Source: Gemmataceae bacterium (GTDB lineage: Bacteria; Planctomycetota; Planctomycetia; Gemmatales; Gemmataceae). Taken from it: DNA of 64,000 nucleotides. A program made the translations under genes and the position numbers. Below the pieces are notes generated by a model, which was given only the letters and a program-made list of their open reading frames with translations, had not been told where the DNA came from and did no database searches. Below are positions 1-9,254 of this stretch, piece after piece; position 1 is the first letter of the stretch, and every line of letters starts with the position of its first letter. Where the stretch lies: contig JANWVV010000006.1 in NCBI GenBank assembly GCA_025055795.1, forward strand, positions 62,001 through 126,000. Reading direction: 5' to 3'.

Positions 1-543
1 ACCGTCTGCCCTGGACAGGGATGGCTGGTCAGCCGTCACTGTAAACAGGGAACGGACCAGCTCGATCCATCCCTGGCCAAGGGTCTCCGCCTTGTTCCCC
101 AACTGATCACAAGCCCAGTTGAACACCGCAGGCGTCAGGATCCGCACGCGGGCCCAAACAGGAAATGGCTCCTCTGTCAGCGGCGGCCAATCCTCCTCGG
201 GGTAGGTTTCCTGGGGCTGGAACCATGGTTCCTTTTTTAGTGCGGCCACCGTTCCGGCCACCCCCTGCCGCATTAACCATTGCAAAAGCGGCTGCTTGGA
301 CCAATGGAGCGTTCGTGCCACGCCACACTCCAGTGCCGACCAGCCATACCGTCCATAAACCTGCTTGGAATCATCAATGAGCACTCGATGATCAGCCGGC
401 TCCGCCACGCGGCGAATCAGGCTTTGGAGCGTCTGCCAGCCGCTCGGGTCCTCCGCTGGCAACCGCACAACCACCGCCGCCTGGACCAGCGGGCCCAGCA
501 CCGGACCGTATCCTGCTTCGTCGATTCCTACTACCCACGGCAT
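1..543 (-). CDS. RNase HII-like protein (N-terminal part, cut by window edge)
   Basis: The minus-strand frame opens at the ATG at 543 and runs off the left edge, so about 181 residues are visible. The N-terminus reads MPWVVGIDEAGYGPVLGPLV. This matches the first catalytic block of RNase HII (GIDEAGRGPxxGPV), which supplies metal-binding Asp and Glu. Around residue 58 a DDSKQVYG stretch corresponds to the DSK block of the same family. RNase HII enzymes cleave RNA in RNA-DNA hybrids and single ribonucleotides in DNA. Between the motifs the sequence diverges from standard RnhB, and the C-terminal catalytic Asp lies outside the window. An RNase HII-related planctomycete variant is therefore more likely than canonical RnhB. 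Confidence 0.6.
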   Translation of the reverse strand, partial: MPWVVGIDEAGYGPVLGPLVQAAVVVRLPAEDPSGWQTLQSLIRRVAEPADHRVLIDDSKQVYGRYGWSALECGVARTLHWSKQPLLQWLMRQGVAGTVAALKKEPWFQPQETYPEEDWPPLTEEPFPVWARVRILTPAVFNWACDQLGNKAETLGQGWIELVRSLFTVTADQPSLSRADG

Positions 544-785
544 CCCTATCCTCCTGCCGGACTCGGCCCTCTACCAGGTTGGTACCCACCCGCTTGACGA
601 TTACAAGGCCGCTGCTCGCCGCCTTAAAAGGGGGTGCCTATCATAGCCAACACTACCGGGCCACTCAAGCGTCAAAACGCGGCCCCCATTTGGCACTTGC
701 TCTCCGGTGACGGCACACACAACCCGCGAGATACACAAGGCTTCCTTCTGGTTATCACTTGACCACTCTCAATGGGAACCTCGCC

Positions 786-1130
786 ATGATGACCGACAAC
801 GTCTTCATGAAGATCATCCAACGGACCATCCCTGCCCGTATCGTCTACGAGGATGATCTTAGCCTGGCTTTTCACGACATTCACCCCCAGGCCCCCGTGC
901 ACGTCCTGATCATCCCTAAAAAAGAAATCCGCACTCTGGACGATGCCAGCAAGGACGACCAGGCGTTACTAGGACATCTACTGCTAGTGGCCCAACAACT
1001 GGCCCGGCAACTGAATCTGGACAAAGGCTATCGCCTGGTCATCAACTGTAAGGAGCAAGGGGGACAAACGGTACCCCATTTGCATGTTCATTTGTTGGGC
1101 GGTCGCGCCATGACCTGGCCCCCCGGCTGA
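786..1130 (+). CDS. HIT family nucleotide-binding hydrolase
   Basis: This 114-residue protein belongs to the histidine triad superfamily, in the HinT/PKCI branch. These small cytoplasmic dimers hydrolyse purine nucleoside phosphoramidates and related AMP conjugates. The C-terminal end carries the triad HLHVHLLGG, whose central His is the nucleophile. The N-terminal part has the family's typical FMKIIQRTIPARIVYEDD and APVHVLIIPKKEI blocks. The frame is open further upstream to 759, but homology begins near MTDNVFMK, so the tandem ATGs at 786/789 are the likely start. The length is normal for HinT. It is followed on the same strand by the YggS-type gene after a gap of about 210 bp. Confidence 0.9.
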   Translation: MMTDNVFMKIIQRTIPARIVYEDDLSLAFHDIHPQAPVHVLIIPKKEIRTLDDASKDDQALLGHLLLVAQQLARQLNLDKGYRLVINCKEQGGQTVPHLHVHLLGGRAMTWPPG

Positions 1131-1343
1131 AACCCGATGCGCCCACCCTCACGGGATATGCTTGACAGTTGTCTGCCTATGACGTTGCTCGACCTGCAAC
1201 CATTAAGGTCCGTCAGGCCGGGACCAACCTCTGTTCCCACGACTGGCAAGCATTCGGGCAAGCCGCACCTTACCGGGAACCTGCAGGGCCGTAAAACCAG
1301 GTTTGAATCCTGACCATTACCCGCTTTGTTGTCCAAATCATCC

Positions 1344-2057
1344 ATGACTCATTCGGTGTCCGAGATTGTGCAGCAGCGGCTGCAAGAGGTTCGACAACGG
1401 ATCGCCCAGGCCGCCGGACGCAGCGGTCGCTCGCCAGACGATGTCACCATCGTGGCTGTCACCAAGACGGTGTCCACAGCCACGGCCGCTGTGCTTCCGA
1501 CGCTGGGAGTGCTCGATTTAGGTGAAAACCGGCCCCAGGAACTCTGGAAAAAAGCACCGGCCCTGCCGCAAGTTCGCTGGCACCTCATCGGCCATCTGCA
1601 GCGTAACAAAATCGAACGCACCGTGCCCTTGACCACCCTGATCCACTCTGTGGACTCCCTGCGACTGCTGAATGCTCTCCACGCATTTGGCCAGCAGCGG
1701 GGTCAACCCGTCCACATCCTGCTCCAGTTCAACTGCAGCCGCGAACCGAGCAAGCAAGGGTTTGCCCCTGCCGAAGTCGACACACTGGCTGAGCAACTCC
1801 CCGGCTTCACCGGTGTGGTCGTCCGTGGGGTTATGACCATGGCCGCATTCACCGCTGATCCGCAACAGGTCCGCCCCACCTTCGTTGAACTGCGGCAATT
1901 ACGCGATCGCCTCCAGCAACGCTCGGGGTTACCTCTGCCCCACCTCTCCATGGGCATGAGCAACGATTTTGAAGTTGCCATCGAAGAAGGGGCCACCCTG
2001 GTCCGCCTGGGCACCATCTTGTTTGCCGGACTAGAAAACACCACCCACGATCAATAA
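1344..2057 (+). CDS. YggS/PROSC-type PLP homeostasis protein
   Basis: This 237-residue protein belongs to the YggS/YBL036C (PLPBP) family. These are single-domain TIM-barrel proteins that bind pyridoxal phosphate on a Lys and keep vitamin B6 and amino-acid pools balanced, without known enzyme activity. Visible family blocks are VTIVAVTKTVS near residue 40 with the PLP-binding Lys, LGENRPQEL, WHLIGHLQRNK, and LSMGMSNDFEVAIEEGATLVR near the C-terminus with the phosphate-binding Ser and Gly residues. The ATG at 1344 is preferred over TTG codons at 1326/1329. The length is as expected. No cell-division or proline-biosynthesis partner, common in other phyla, is adjacent. Confidence 0.93.
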   Translation: MTHSVSEIVQQRLQEVRQRIAQAAGRSGRSPDDVTIVAVTKTVSTATAAVLPTLGVLDLGENRPQELWKKAPALPQVRWHLIGHLQRNKIERTVPLTTLIHSVDSLRLLNALHAFGQQRGQPVHILLQFNCSREPSKQGFAPAEVDTLAEQLPGFTGVVVRGVMTMAAFTADPQQVRPTFVELRQLRDRLQQRSGLPLPHLSMGMSNDFEVAIEEGATLVRLGTILFAGLENTTHDQ

Positions 2058-2334
2058 CCCCCGACCTGCTGATCTGGCTACTCAACCTGATCCAAACCGC
2101 TATGTACCCAGGTTCTCCCGCGTGAGCGACTTCATGACTACTCCCCACCGGAGATCAGATCAAACACCTTATCCTTCAGCTAATGAGCGTTGCCTTATTG
2201 ATTGTTAGGGAAATGCATGAACAAATGATTGGGTCATCACCCATACACGATTGGGAAGCTGGGATCTGTGCGGGATGATTCGAGCCGGCCAGTTCCTTAC
2301 GTGAAGCGATGCAGGGAGCAGCATTTTTCGAGCT

Positions 2335-3033
2335 TCATCGCTGCCTGGCTTGTTCGACCAGTCGGGCCAGTCGTCGAACGGCCGTAGCCGGACCTTCGGG
2401 ATCAGCAAAAATGGCCGTGCCCGCGACGAAGACATCGGCCCCGGCCCGTGCGGCCTCGCTGATGGTACGGGCGTCGATGCCGCCGTCCACCTCCAACTCG
2501 CATTCCGCATTTTCCATACCGATCAAGCGTCGTAGCTCAGCGATCCTGGCCGTGCTGGCCGGTATGTAGCTTTGGCCGCCAAATCCCGGGAACACGGTCA
2601 TACACAGGGCCACATCGATGTCGCGTAGAAAGGGGCGTAATCGTTCAACGGGCATGTCTGGATTGATGGCCAGACCGCCCCGCTTGCCTAAACCCCGGCG
2701 AATATGCTCCAACAGAGGACGAGGATCCGGCAACACTTCCAGATGCACGATCAGCGTATCGGCTCCCGCCTGTACAAATCCTTCCAGAAAACGCCCGGGC
2801 TCCTCAACCATCAGGTGAACTTCCAGCGGCAGACGGGTCACGGGGCGTAAACTACGGACCACGACCGCCCCCATGCTTAAATTGGGCACGAAATGGCCAT
2901 CCATGACATCCACGTGGATACGGTCCGCCCCTGCCGCTTCCACTTGCTGCACTTGCTCCCCCAAGCGGGCAAAGTCCGCCGACAGGATGGAAGGAGCTAT
3001 CTTGACTGGTAGTCGCGGCACAACTTCACTCAT
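2335..3033 (-). CDS. rpe: Ribulose-phosphate 3-epimerase
   Basis: This 232-residue TIM-barrel enzyme interconverts ribulose 5-phosphate and xylulose 5-phosphate in the pentose phosphate pathway. Family signatures are KIAPSILSADFARLGEQV at the N-terminus, HVDVMDGHFVPNLSMG (metal-binding His and Asp), VHLMVEEP, MTVFPGFGGQSY and the phosphate-binding VDGGI and VFVAGTAIF blocks. The ATG at 3033 has a GGGAGG ribosome-binding site four bases upstream, which overlaps the alternative TTG at 3045. The gene is convergent with yggS across about 280 bp without features. Length and motifs are normal. Confidence 0.96.
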   Translation of the reverse strand: MSEVVPRLPVKIAPSILSADFARLGEQVQQVEAAGADRIHVDVMDGHFVPNLSMGAVVVRSLRPVTRLPLEVHLMVEEPGRFLEGFVQAGADTLIVHLEVLPDPRPLLEHIRRGLGKRGGLAINPDMPVERLRPFLRDIDVALCMTVFPGFGGQSYIPASTARIAELRRLIGMENAECELEVDGGIDARTISEAARAGADVFVAGTAIFADPEGPATAVRRLARLVEQARQR

Positions 3034-3221
3034 ACGGCCTCCCAACGCCCTGGGTCGGCTGCTTTACCTCGTTACGTCAATCAGGTGTGGGCATGAACCT
3101 GCTCATGCTGGCTAGCCACTAGTCCCCGCTGGCAGCGGACAGCTCCCCCGTGCTTCCTTAACTATTACTACGAAATTACCTCTACAGGATCCTCGGCGCA
3201 CTATCGCAAAAGAGTCTGCCT

Positions 3222-3581
3222 ATGCCCTACCGCTTCCCGATTGCACGGCGCCTATGGCGCTGGAGCCGCAACGCCGCCCATAACTGGCGGCTGCGTCATC
3301 AGCACCCGACCAACTTCGCCCTCCACCTGGTAGGAATTCCCTTGGCATTTACCGGCCTGGTACTTCTGGCATTAGTGCCCTGGCCCTACGGCCTGACGGC
3401 GGTCGGAGTTGGTTACTTGTTGCAATGGCTCGGCCACCGCATCGAAGGCAATGACGTCGGCGAACTGATTCCACTGAAGCGTTTGTTGGGCTGGCCCGTC
3501 GTCGCCATCGCCCCGCAATACCAGCAGGATAGCTCCTCACCTGCAGCCAACTCTCCACCCCCGCCGCCCTCCCCCGTCTGA
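3222..3581 (+). CDS. DUF962 / Mpo1-like membrane protein
   Basis: This is a short protein of 119 residues. The family's conserved polar residues are visible: HQHPTNFALHLVGIPL near residue 27, then a hydrophobic hairpin of about 40 residues, then QWLGHRIEGNDVG. Yeast Mpo1, a member of this family, is a dioxygenase in 2-hydroxy fatty acid degradation; the bacterial role is unknown. The C-terminal tail is rich in Ser and Pro (PPPPPSPV). The last 230 bases overlap the 3-prime end of the papain-like protease gene on the other strand, so the two genes share DNA in antisense. Confidence 0.75.
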   Translation: MPYRFPIARRLWRWSRNAAHNWRLRHQHPTNFALHLVGIPLAFTGLVLLALVPWPYGLTAVGVGYLLQWLGHRIEGNDVGELIPLKRLLGWPVVAIAPQYQQDSSSPAANSPPPPPSPV

Positions 3582-4686
3582 CATACGTCTCGCCTCGCCA
3601 GAGCTGGAATAAACGCTGTGGTTGCCGTAGACGGTCTGCTTGCGCTGGCGTCGTCCCGTTGCGTTCGCTAAAGCCAACCAGGTGAGCAAAAGCCCACGAA
3701 TCTCCTTGACGGAGCATCCGGTCCAGAATAGCGGCGTCCACCCAGAAACCGGCCGGGGGCGCATGCGGGGGAACACGGGGGCCGCGATGGGCTTCGTCCC
3801 CCCACGAATTGAGCAGAAAACCCCCCGGCCGTCGACCACCCCGCATACCGATTAACGCCATAGCGTGGTACCAAATACCACGAGGGGCGCAAAAACCCTC
3901 AGAATCACGCTCCAGACGGAACCCCTGATCGCTACACACCAGCACAGGATAGCCGCGACGGAGAGCGACTCGCGCCTCCGCCCAGCTTTGCACCCGCATA
4001 ACTTCCAGCACCGGATGTTGCCGGGCGATGGCGATAAGTTCCGGTGGCACCCCACGTCGGCCCAGGTCCCGACACCGCTGCTCGTCGTAACTGCGTAAAT
4101 CATAGCGTCCATGCAGCCCCCGAGGCACCACTCCATAGTCCTTCACCCAGCGGGCCGCCCACACCCCAACCGATCCATCGCCGCGGATGCGTCCTCCCCC
4201 GATCTGCACCCGCGAACCCCCATAAATGACCTCGCTGGCCACGTCCCGGTAAACCGCCTGCTCCCCAGCGGCAATCTGCACACATTGCAAATGCTCCAAT
4301 GCCGAGGCAGTTGCCACCGCCACGCAACTGCCCACCGCACCCTGATTGCGGCCGGGCAGAATCTGACCCGTCACTCGCTGGACCGCCTCCCACAGATATA
4401 CAGCCTCCTCGTCACTACTCCTATCTTCCTCAGACCAGGCAGGCACCGACCGGATGCTACGCACCTCCAGTCCTTTCAGACATTCCTGCACCGCCTGGGG
4501 ATCAGGTATCCAGCCACAGTACCGTGGCGGTGGCTCAACCTCGTCGGGCTCTACAAACACTGCCTCGTCCGGCCGACTCCTCGGCTTGCCCTCCAACCAC
4601 CAGATGATCCCCACTAACACCGCCACGCCACTTCCCAATAGCAACCCGCTTACTGCCACTAGCACTTCGCGCCGATACCTGTGCAT
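3349..4686 (-). CDS. Membrane-anchored papain-like (C1) cysteine protease
   Basis: The predicted protein has 445 residues. One N-terminal membrane segment (about residues 8-32, ending GIIWWLEG) anchors a large outer domain. Papain-family catalytic elements occur in order: NQGAVGSCVAVA (oxyanion Gln and catalytic Cys), WYHAMALIGMRGG (catalytic His) and FLLNSWGD (catalytic Asn). The ATG at 4686 is chosen because GGAGG lies eight bases upstream; ATGs at 4692 and 4707 sit on or before that site. The last 80 or so residues are rich in Arg and lie opposite the DUF962 gene. They lack recognisable domain sequence, so the true functional end may be nearer 3600. Substrate and role are unknown. Confidence 0.8.
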   Translation of the reverse strand: MHRYRREVLVAVSGLLLGSGVAVLVGIIWWLEGKPRSRPDEAVFVEPDEVEPPPRYCGWIPDPQAVQECLKGLEVRSIRSVPAWSEEDRSSDEEAVYLWEAVQRVTGQILPGRNQGAVGSCVAVATASALEHLQCVQIAAGEQAVYRDVASEVIYGGSRVQIGGGRIRGDGSVGVWAARWVKDYGVVPRGLHGRYDLRSYDEQRCRDLGRRGVPPELIAIARQHPVLEVMRVQSWAEARVALRRGYPVLVCSDQGFRLERDSEGFCAPRGIWYHAMALIGMRGGRRPGGFLLNSWGDEAHRGPRVPPHAPPAGFWVDAAILDRMLRQGDSWAFAHLVGFSERNGTTPAQADRLRQPQRLFQLWRGETYVRRGRAAGVESWLQVRSYPAGIAGRWRRRASPTNASVESVRRRHCLRCGGRAIATSNQLRPPSGRRARALMPEVPGR

Positions 4687-5612
4687 CGTCATACCCTCCT
4701 TCATCATCACAGCCACGCCGGTCTGCACCCCACGACAACAATGACCAGGTCCCGTACCTCGAATCCATCGTAGGACACCGGCACCAGCCATGAGGCATTC
4801 TCTCTGTACTAGAGAACACTATTCTTTATGAATTATATGTACACTAAATCGTCGGAAGTCAAATAAAAAATGTAAAAAATTCCACCGCACCTGTGCGAGC
4901 GCACATCCCTCAAATGGCTACGTCACAGAGACGTTCAAGTTGATTCGAATGCTCGTATCGATTCGCAAATGGTCCGTGAGTCAGACAAGATGATACTTTC
5001 ATCTTGTGTTAGTCGAAATGGGCACTATTTGGCGCAAATTTTACTTTATTACTTCACGAAAATAAGATAATTTTGAGTAGAAATAAAAGCCAAAACAAAT
5101 TTGATTTTGTAGGAACGTTTTTCTACCCTGCCGAAAAGAAGAGCCTTGAGAGGAGCCAGGTGTCAAGAGACGGTGAATGAGAAAGAGGTGAAATACCGTG
5201 CTATTTTTGCGAATCGGCTTTTTTGACCGGTAGCAGCCTTCGCAAAGACAGGTAAGATTCAGGTGTGGCAGAGTGACCTTGTGGGCGTAGCCAGCGCTAT
5301 TGTCACAAGAACCCCAGTTCGCCAAAGGTCAAGGGCCTTTGGCCACTCAGAGACCTTGCCAATCGCAGCACCGTTTAATTCACCCCAAACTGTCGATGTA
5401 AAGCTGCGTACAAAGAATTATGCGTAGTAAGTCTTGAGGCACCTCAAGGCGAGGTATGCTAGCAGTATCTAATAACACCACTATCTAAATAAATATGTAA
5501 TGAGGCCTCCCTGCCTCGCATCGCGTCACTTCCTTGCCTTACGTGCTCAAATTTGTGACCAAGTTAACTTGCCTGACTGACAGCGTAATGGTTCTCGTGG
5601 AAGCGACCAGCC
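4687..5612. other. Intergenic region, AT-rich, one perfect hairpin
   Basis: About 930 bases without a convincing gene. Base composition is clearly richer in A and T than the flanking genes. The only structure noted is the perfect inverted repeat at 4985-5007. A 94-codon minus-strand ORF at 5041-5325 has no ribosome-binding site and no protein-like pattern. Confidence 0.6.
4985..5007. repeat. Perfect 9-bp inverted repeat (hairpin)
   Basis: The arms ACAAGATGA (4985-4993) and TCATCTTGT (4999-5007) are separated by a five-base loop. No T-run follows on either strand. It could be a transcript hairpin behind an unseen small RNA or an operator; there is no direct evidence for either. Confidence 0.5.
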
Positions 5613-6392
5613 TCACTTGCGGCGTTGCAGTTCCTGACGGAGGAGTTCTACTTCATGCAACAGTTGTTGCAAGCGCTTCTCCAACGCTTCACGCTTATCA
5701 TCATCGTCCTTGTCTTTTTTCTGGCCTTCCGCCTTGCCTTTGTCGGCTTCCTTTCGTTCGGTGCGTCCTTTGGGCTGCTCGCTCTCTTTACGTTCGCGTG
5801 TGCGTTCTTCCAGAACTTTCTGCAGCCGCTGGATTAGTTCTTTGATTTGTTCAGGGGACATCCGCTCGAGTGGCAGTTGGGGGATAGCAGCCCCCGGGGT
5901 TGCGGGGCCGGGGGGAGCACCAGGGAGAAACGGTCCGCCAAAGCGTGGGCCGGCAAAACCGGGTCCCATGGGACCAAAAGGCACACCGGCCTGACCACGA
6001 GCCAAATGTTCATGCATCAACTCGATGTGGGCTTGAACCAGTTCATGCATCAGAAGATGTAAGCGAGCGTGCGTCTCGGCCAGTTCGCGTTCCAGATGTC
6101 GGATTCGTTCGGCCGCGGGTGGCCGTTCGGGCCGCCGCTCGGCATCGGGCCGGCCGGCCTCCTTGCGGTCACTCTCTTTCCGCTCGGCCTCCTTGCGCTC
6201 CCCCTCCTTTCGCTCTGTGTCCTTGCGGTCCCCCTCTTTGCTTTTGACCGTGTCGCCTCCTTTGCCAAAGCCTGGTCCAAATTTGCCCTTGAACCCGGGC
6301 GGTTGAGCCTGCGTGGATGCTGCCCATACCGTCAGTCCGACGGCAACACCGGCTAGTACTGCCGCCGTCACCAGCCTACGCATGCGAGTCAT
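5613..6392 (-). CDS. Secreted charged coiled-coil protein with ERKE repeats
   Basis: This 259-residue protein of unknown function starts at the ATG at 6392, which has GGAGGG nine bases upstream. Residues 1 to about 27 form a signal peptide (RRLVTAAVLAGVAVGLTVW, cut after AQA), so it is exported. Next comes a Gly/Phe-rich stretch, then a run of ERKE-type heptads (KEGDRK, ERKEGERKEAERKESDRKEA) over residues 48-85. A helix with LERELAETHARLHLLMHELV follows, then a Pro/Gly/Phe linker, then a C-terminal Lys/Glu coiled coil. The highly charged, repetitive structure suggests a structural or scaffolding role in the periplasm. This is description, not a functional assignment. Confidence 0.75.
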   Translation of the reverse strand: MTRMRRLVTAAVLAGVAVGLTVWAASTQAQPPGFKGKFGPGFGKGGDTVKSKEGDRKDTERKEGERKEAERKESDRKEAGRPDAERRPERPPAAERIRHLERELAETHARLHLLMHELVQAHIELMHEHLARGQAGVPFGPMGPGFAGPRFGGPFLPGAPPGPATPGAAIPQLPLERMSPEQIKELIQRLQKVLEERTRERKESEQPKGRTERKEADKGKAEGQKKDKDDDDKREALEKRLQQLLHEVELLRQELQRRK

Positions 6393-6702
6393 CTTCTTTG
6401 CCCTCCAAAAGTTTTCAGGCTCAACAGGGATACCTGTTCCCGTTATGCCGTTAACTCGGCCCCATTCATTGCCCAATATATCCACACAGGCATGAACAGC
6501 AGATGAATGTTACAACGCTGCACTTCAGGATAGACTGCTCAAAGGATAAACCCCACAGAACCGATGCCGGTCCCGCCTTTTCATCTTACCTGCCTCGAAG
6601 AAGGGGAAGTACACTGTGGAACACCCCATCGGGGCATTGCTCCGAGCATTGGGCTTACGTCGACACGATGAGCCAACGATGCACCGCGACTGATCCAACT
6701 AG
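6393..6702. other. Intergenic region, no feature seen
   Basis: 310 bases between two minus-strand genes, HtpG-type chaperone and coiled-coil protein. It presumably holds the promoter of the coiled-coil gene. No terminator hairpin or RNA gene was recognised. Confidence 0.4.
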
Positions 6703-8508
6703 TTAGTTTTTCAGAAGTTCGTCGATCAGGGCCAGAATACCCTGGTTGAGCAGATTCCATTCGCGGGCATTAAGCGGATGGTGTCCTAGCAGTAATGCCT
6801 GGACATAAAGGATTTCGATGAGGCGTTGTCGCCGGGCGGGAAGCCGCAACTCGAGCAAGCGGCGGATAAGAGGATTACGGAAATTGAAACAGAGGGTGCC
6901 ACTTTGAGTCAGCTCGCGTCGCCCCAGGTTTTCCAGCACTCCGCTCCACAGGGCGTTGCTAAGGGCCTGGGTATGTTCCACCTGACGTTGGAAGCGGCCT
7001 TCGCGGCTGATGCTATACAGTGCGGGCAACTCGAGGGGGTGGAACTTTTTCATGTCCACACGGCAGCGATACGGCCGGAGCGTTTTCTCGGCCTGCAGCA
7101 GGAAGGCCTCGCAGTCCGCTTGTTCCGCCACAGTCAGGTCCTCAAACTCCTGTGTCAGCGAATCGCTGTTAATCTCCTCCAGGCTCAACTCGGGGTAAAT
7201 TTCCGGCACCCGGGCCAGGATGTCCAGATCATAGGCATAGCCCGCATTAAGAAGGCACAGATTCTGGGCTGCAGCGACACTAGCCAACTGCCGGAAGGTG
7301 TCCACGTCGGAGACATAGCGGATCACCGCCTGATCCTGGCGGTATTCCCCGAAGGTCATTCGTCCTAAAGAAGTCTCGAAAGGGAGGTGATCCAGAATAA
7401 TGGTGCAAAATTCGTCGTCCTCGGCGGCCAGAGCTTTCAAGGCCCGATGATGATGCTGGATGAACTGCTCGAGCTTTTGCGGCTGCTCGCCGGCCAGGTG
7501 CATCAGATAGCGGCGTAAGCAATCGCCGATAGCGGACCGGGCCTGAAGGAGTTTGTCGTCTTCGTAAAACGATTCGCGTGAGGCGGTCGGCCGCAGGTCC
7601 GTCACGTTTAGCACTACCCGCACGAAGAAGGCCCACTCGGGAAGCAAATTGTCCGCTGTTTCCGACAAAAACATGTTTTTCAGGTAGATCCGATGCCCCT
7701 TATGACGGGCCGACAAGGGAGGCGTAAACGGCAGGATGAAGGCCACGCCGTCAAGTCCAGTGGCTGGCACCGACAGGGGCACCGCATCCAGAAAACTGAT
7801 GCCAAATACCTCCCGCCCGTAGGCCAACAGGGCTTTTTGCTGCTGGGCCTGCGTGGGGAAGCGACGCCGCCACGGCGGTGGCTCCGCGTTAAGGATCTCC
7901 TGCCGGCGTCCCGCCTGGAAATGCAGGGGGTACGGCAACAGGCTGCCATAATGCAACACCAGCCGGCGTACTTCTTCGGCACTCAGCCAGCGTTCCCGTC
8001 CGGACCGGGCCGTCAACCACACCTGGGTACCCACAGGCAGGTCGCTCTCCAGTTCGCGGAGGGTGTAGGAGCCGTCCGCACGGGCACGCCATTCCACCGC
8101 GGCTGCCTGGGGCTGCCGTGCCGATTTCGTCAGCACCGTGATCTCGTCGCTGACCACAAAGCAGGACAATATCCCGATGCCGAACTGACCTAGAAAATCG
8201 CTGGGCCGTTCCCCTGCAACTGCCGTTTTGGAGCTCCGGCCAATCGTGGCCAGGAAAGTGTGCACTTCCTCCGCCGTCAAGCCGATACCGTTGTCCCGGA
8301 TGCTCACCGTTGGCGGCCGACTGCCATTGGACGTATGGCACTCAATCACTACTTCGCCGCGGAAATCCGGCTCCGATTGCCCTCGGGCCGTGAGGGCGTC
8401 GACCGCATTCTGCAGCAGTTCGCGGACGTAAACCTCCGGTCCGCTATACAAATGCTCGGACAACAGATCGATGATTCCGCGGAGATGGACTTGGAACTTA
8501 TGGGTCAC
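6703..8508 (-). CDS. htpG: HSP90-family chaperone (HtpG type)
   Basis: This is a 601-residue ATP-dependent chaperone. The N-terminal GHKL ATPase domain is complete: THKFQVHLRGIIDLLSEHLY, VRELLQNAVDAL (metal-binding Asn), IRDNGIGLTAEEV and GQFGIGILSCFVV (ATP lid). The middle domain is present with a recognisable Arg in LRPTASRESFYEDDKL. The C-terminal dimerisation part is diverged from E. coli HtpG, and total length is slightly shorter. The GTG at 8508 is chosen because GGGAG lies eight bases upstream and homology starts right there; the frame also opens at a GTG at 8526. The chaperone acts in the cytoplasm. No co-chaperone gene is adjacent. Confidence 0.9.
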   Translation of the reverse strand: MTHKFQVHLRGIIDLLSEHLYSGPEVYVRELLQNAVDALTARGQSEPDFRGEVVIECHTSNGSRPPTVSIRDNGIGLTAEEVHTFLATIGRSSKTAVAGERPSDFLGQFGIGILSCFVVSDEITVLTKSARQPQAAAVEWRARADGSYTLRELESDLPVGTQVWLTARSGRERWLSAEEVRRLVLHYGSLLPYPLHFQAGRRQEILNAEPPPWRRRFPTQAQQQKALLAYGREVFGISFLDAVPLSVPATGLDGVAFILPFTPPLSARHKGHRIYLKNMFLSETADNLLPEWAFFVRVVLNVTDLRPTASRESFYEDDKLLQARSAIGDCLRRYLMHLAGEQPQKLEQFIQHHHRALKALAAEDDEFCTIILDHLPFETSLGRMTFGEYRQDQAVIRYVSDVDTFRQLASVAAAQNLCLLNAGYAYDLDILARVPEIYPELSLEEINSDSLTQEFEDLTVAEQADCEAFLLQAEKTLRPYRCRVDMKKFHPLELPALYSISREGRFQRQVEHTQALSNALWSGVLENLGRRELTQSGTLCFNFRNPLIRRLLELRLPARRQRLIEILYVQALLLGHHPLNAREWNLLNQGILALIDELLKN

Positions 8509-9254
8509 TGTTACAACTCCCGCCACGCACTATTAAAGCCTGTCCATCCCCCAAGCGGCCTGGGGGTCTATAATCGCCTCACCTTGCAACTCCGCAGGTA
8601 ATTGGCAAGTCGACAGACACTTACAATACCCGGCTGGATAAAACGATAAAACTTCATCTAACAACACGCTGGTGACCACGTTTCAGCGTCACTCTCACCT
8701 CCTAGCTTAGCCAAGCGCCCGGAATTGTATAGCTGCGTTGTATAGCCCGCCGACGCCAGCAGCCGTCGTAGGGGGAAGACAGTTCACGACAAGCGTCATC
8801 CATACGGTTGATAGGCAACTCCATCATCATAGTGGATTTTGTATAGTTTAAGCCACCATCAGGATCGATTTTTTAGGTATACATCAAGAATGAATTGATA
8901 TTTTATCGTTGAGTTATTCTTTTTAATCGATAGTTTGAGAATAGTTAATTGCGGCATAAATAACCACTATTCAATCTGATTGTATTTTTTTCCTCTAATT
9001 TCTGGACAAAATTTGTCTATTAAATCATAGAATTATTATGATGAAAATTTTCTAATTAGAAAGCAGTAATTTTTGCACATTGGGGTAATGTCCGGATGTC
9101 CTTAACGGTGTGGAACGGCCAGACTTTCTCTGCACGGGTAGGCAGCATGATTTCAGAATTTTGGTACATCCAGGCCTCCCTTGACGTTTTATCTAGTGAA
9201 AGAGATGCACACGTACGAGCAACACCAGCGTCAGTTTCAGAGGAGGAGCAACCT
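8509..9254. other. Intergenic region, AT-rich, TTGTATAG repeats
   Basis: About 750 bases between the divergent htpG-type gene and the small gene at 9255. The part from 8840 on is very AT-rich. TTGTATAGC occurs twice at 8725-8733 and 8738-8746, 13 bases apart, and TTGTATAG again at 8839-8846. These may be promoter or operator elements of the chaperone gene. No RNA gene was recognised. Confidence 0.4.

Noticed and set aside
5041-5325. 94-codon minus-strand ORF in the AT-rich gap
   Set aside because: No ribosome-binding site, no coherent protein pattern, and composition like the surrounding non-coding DNA.
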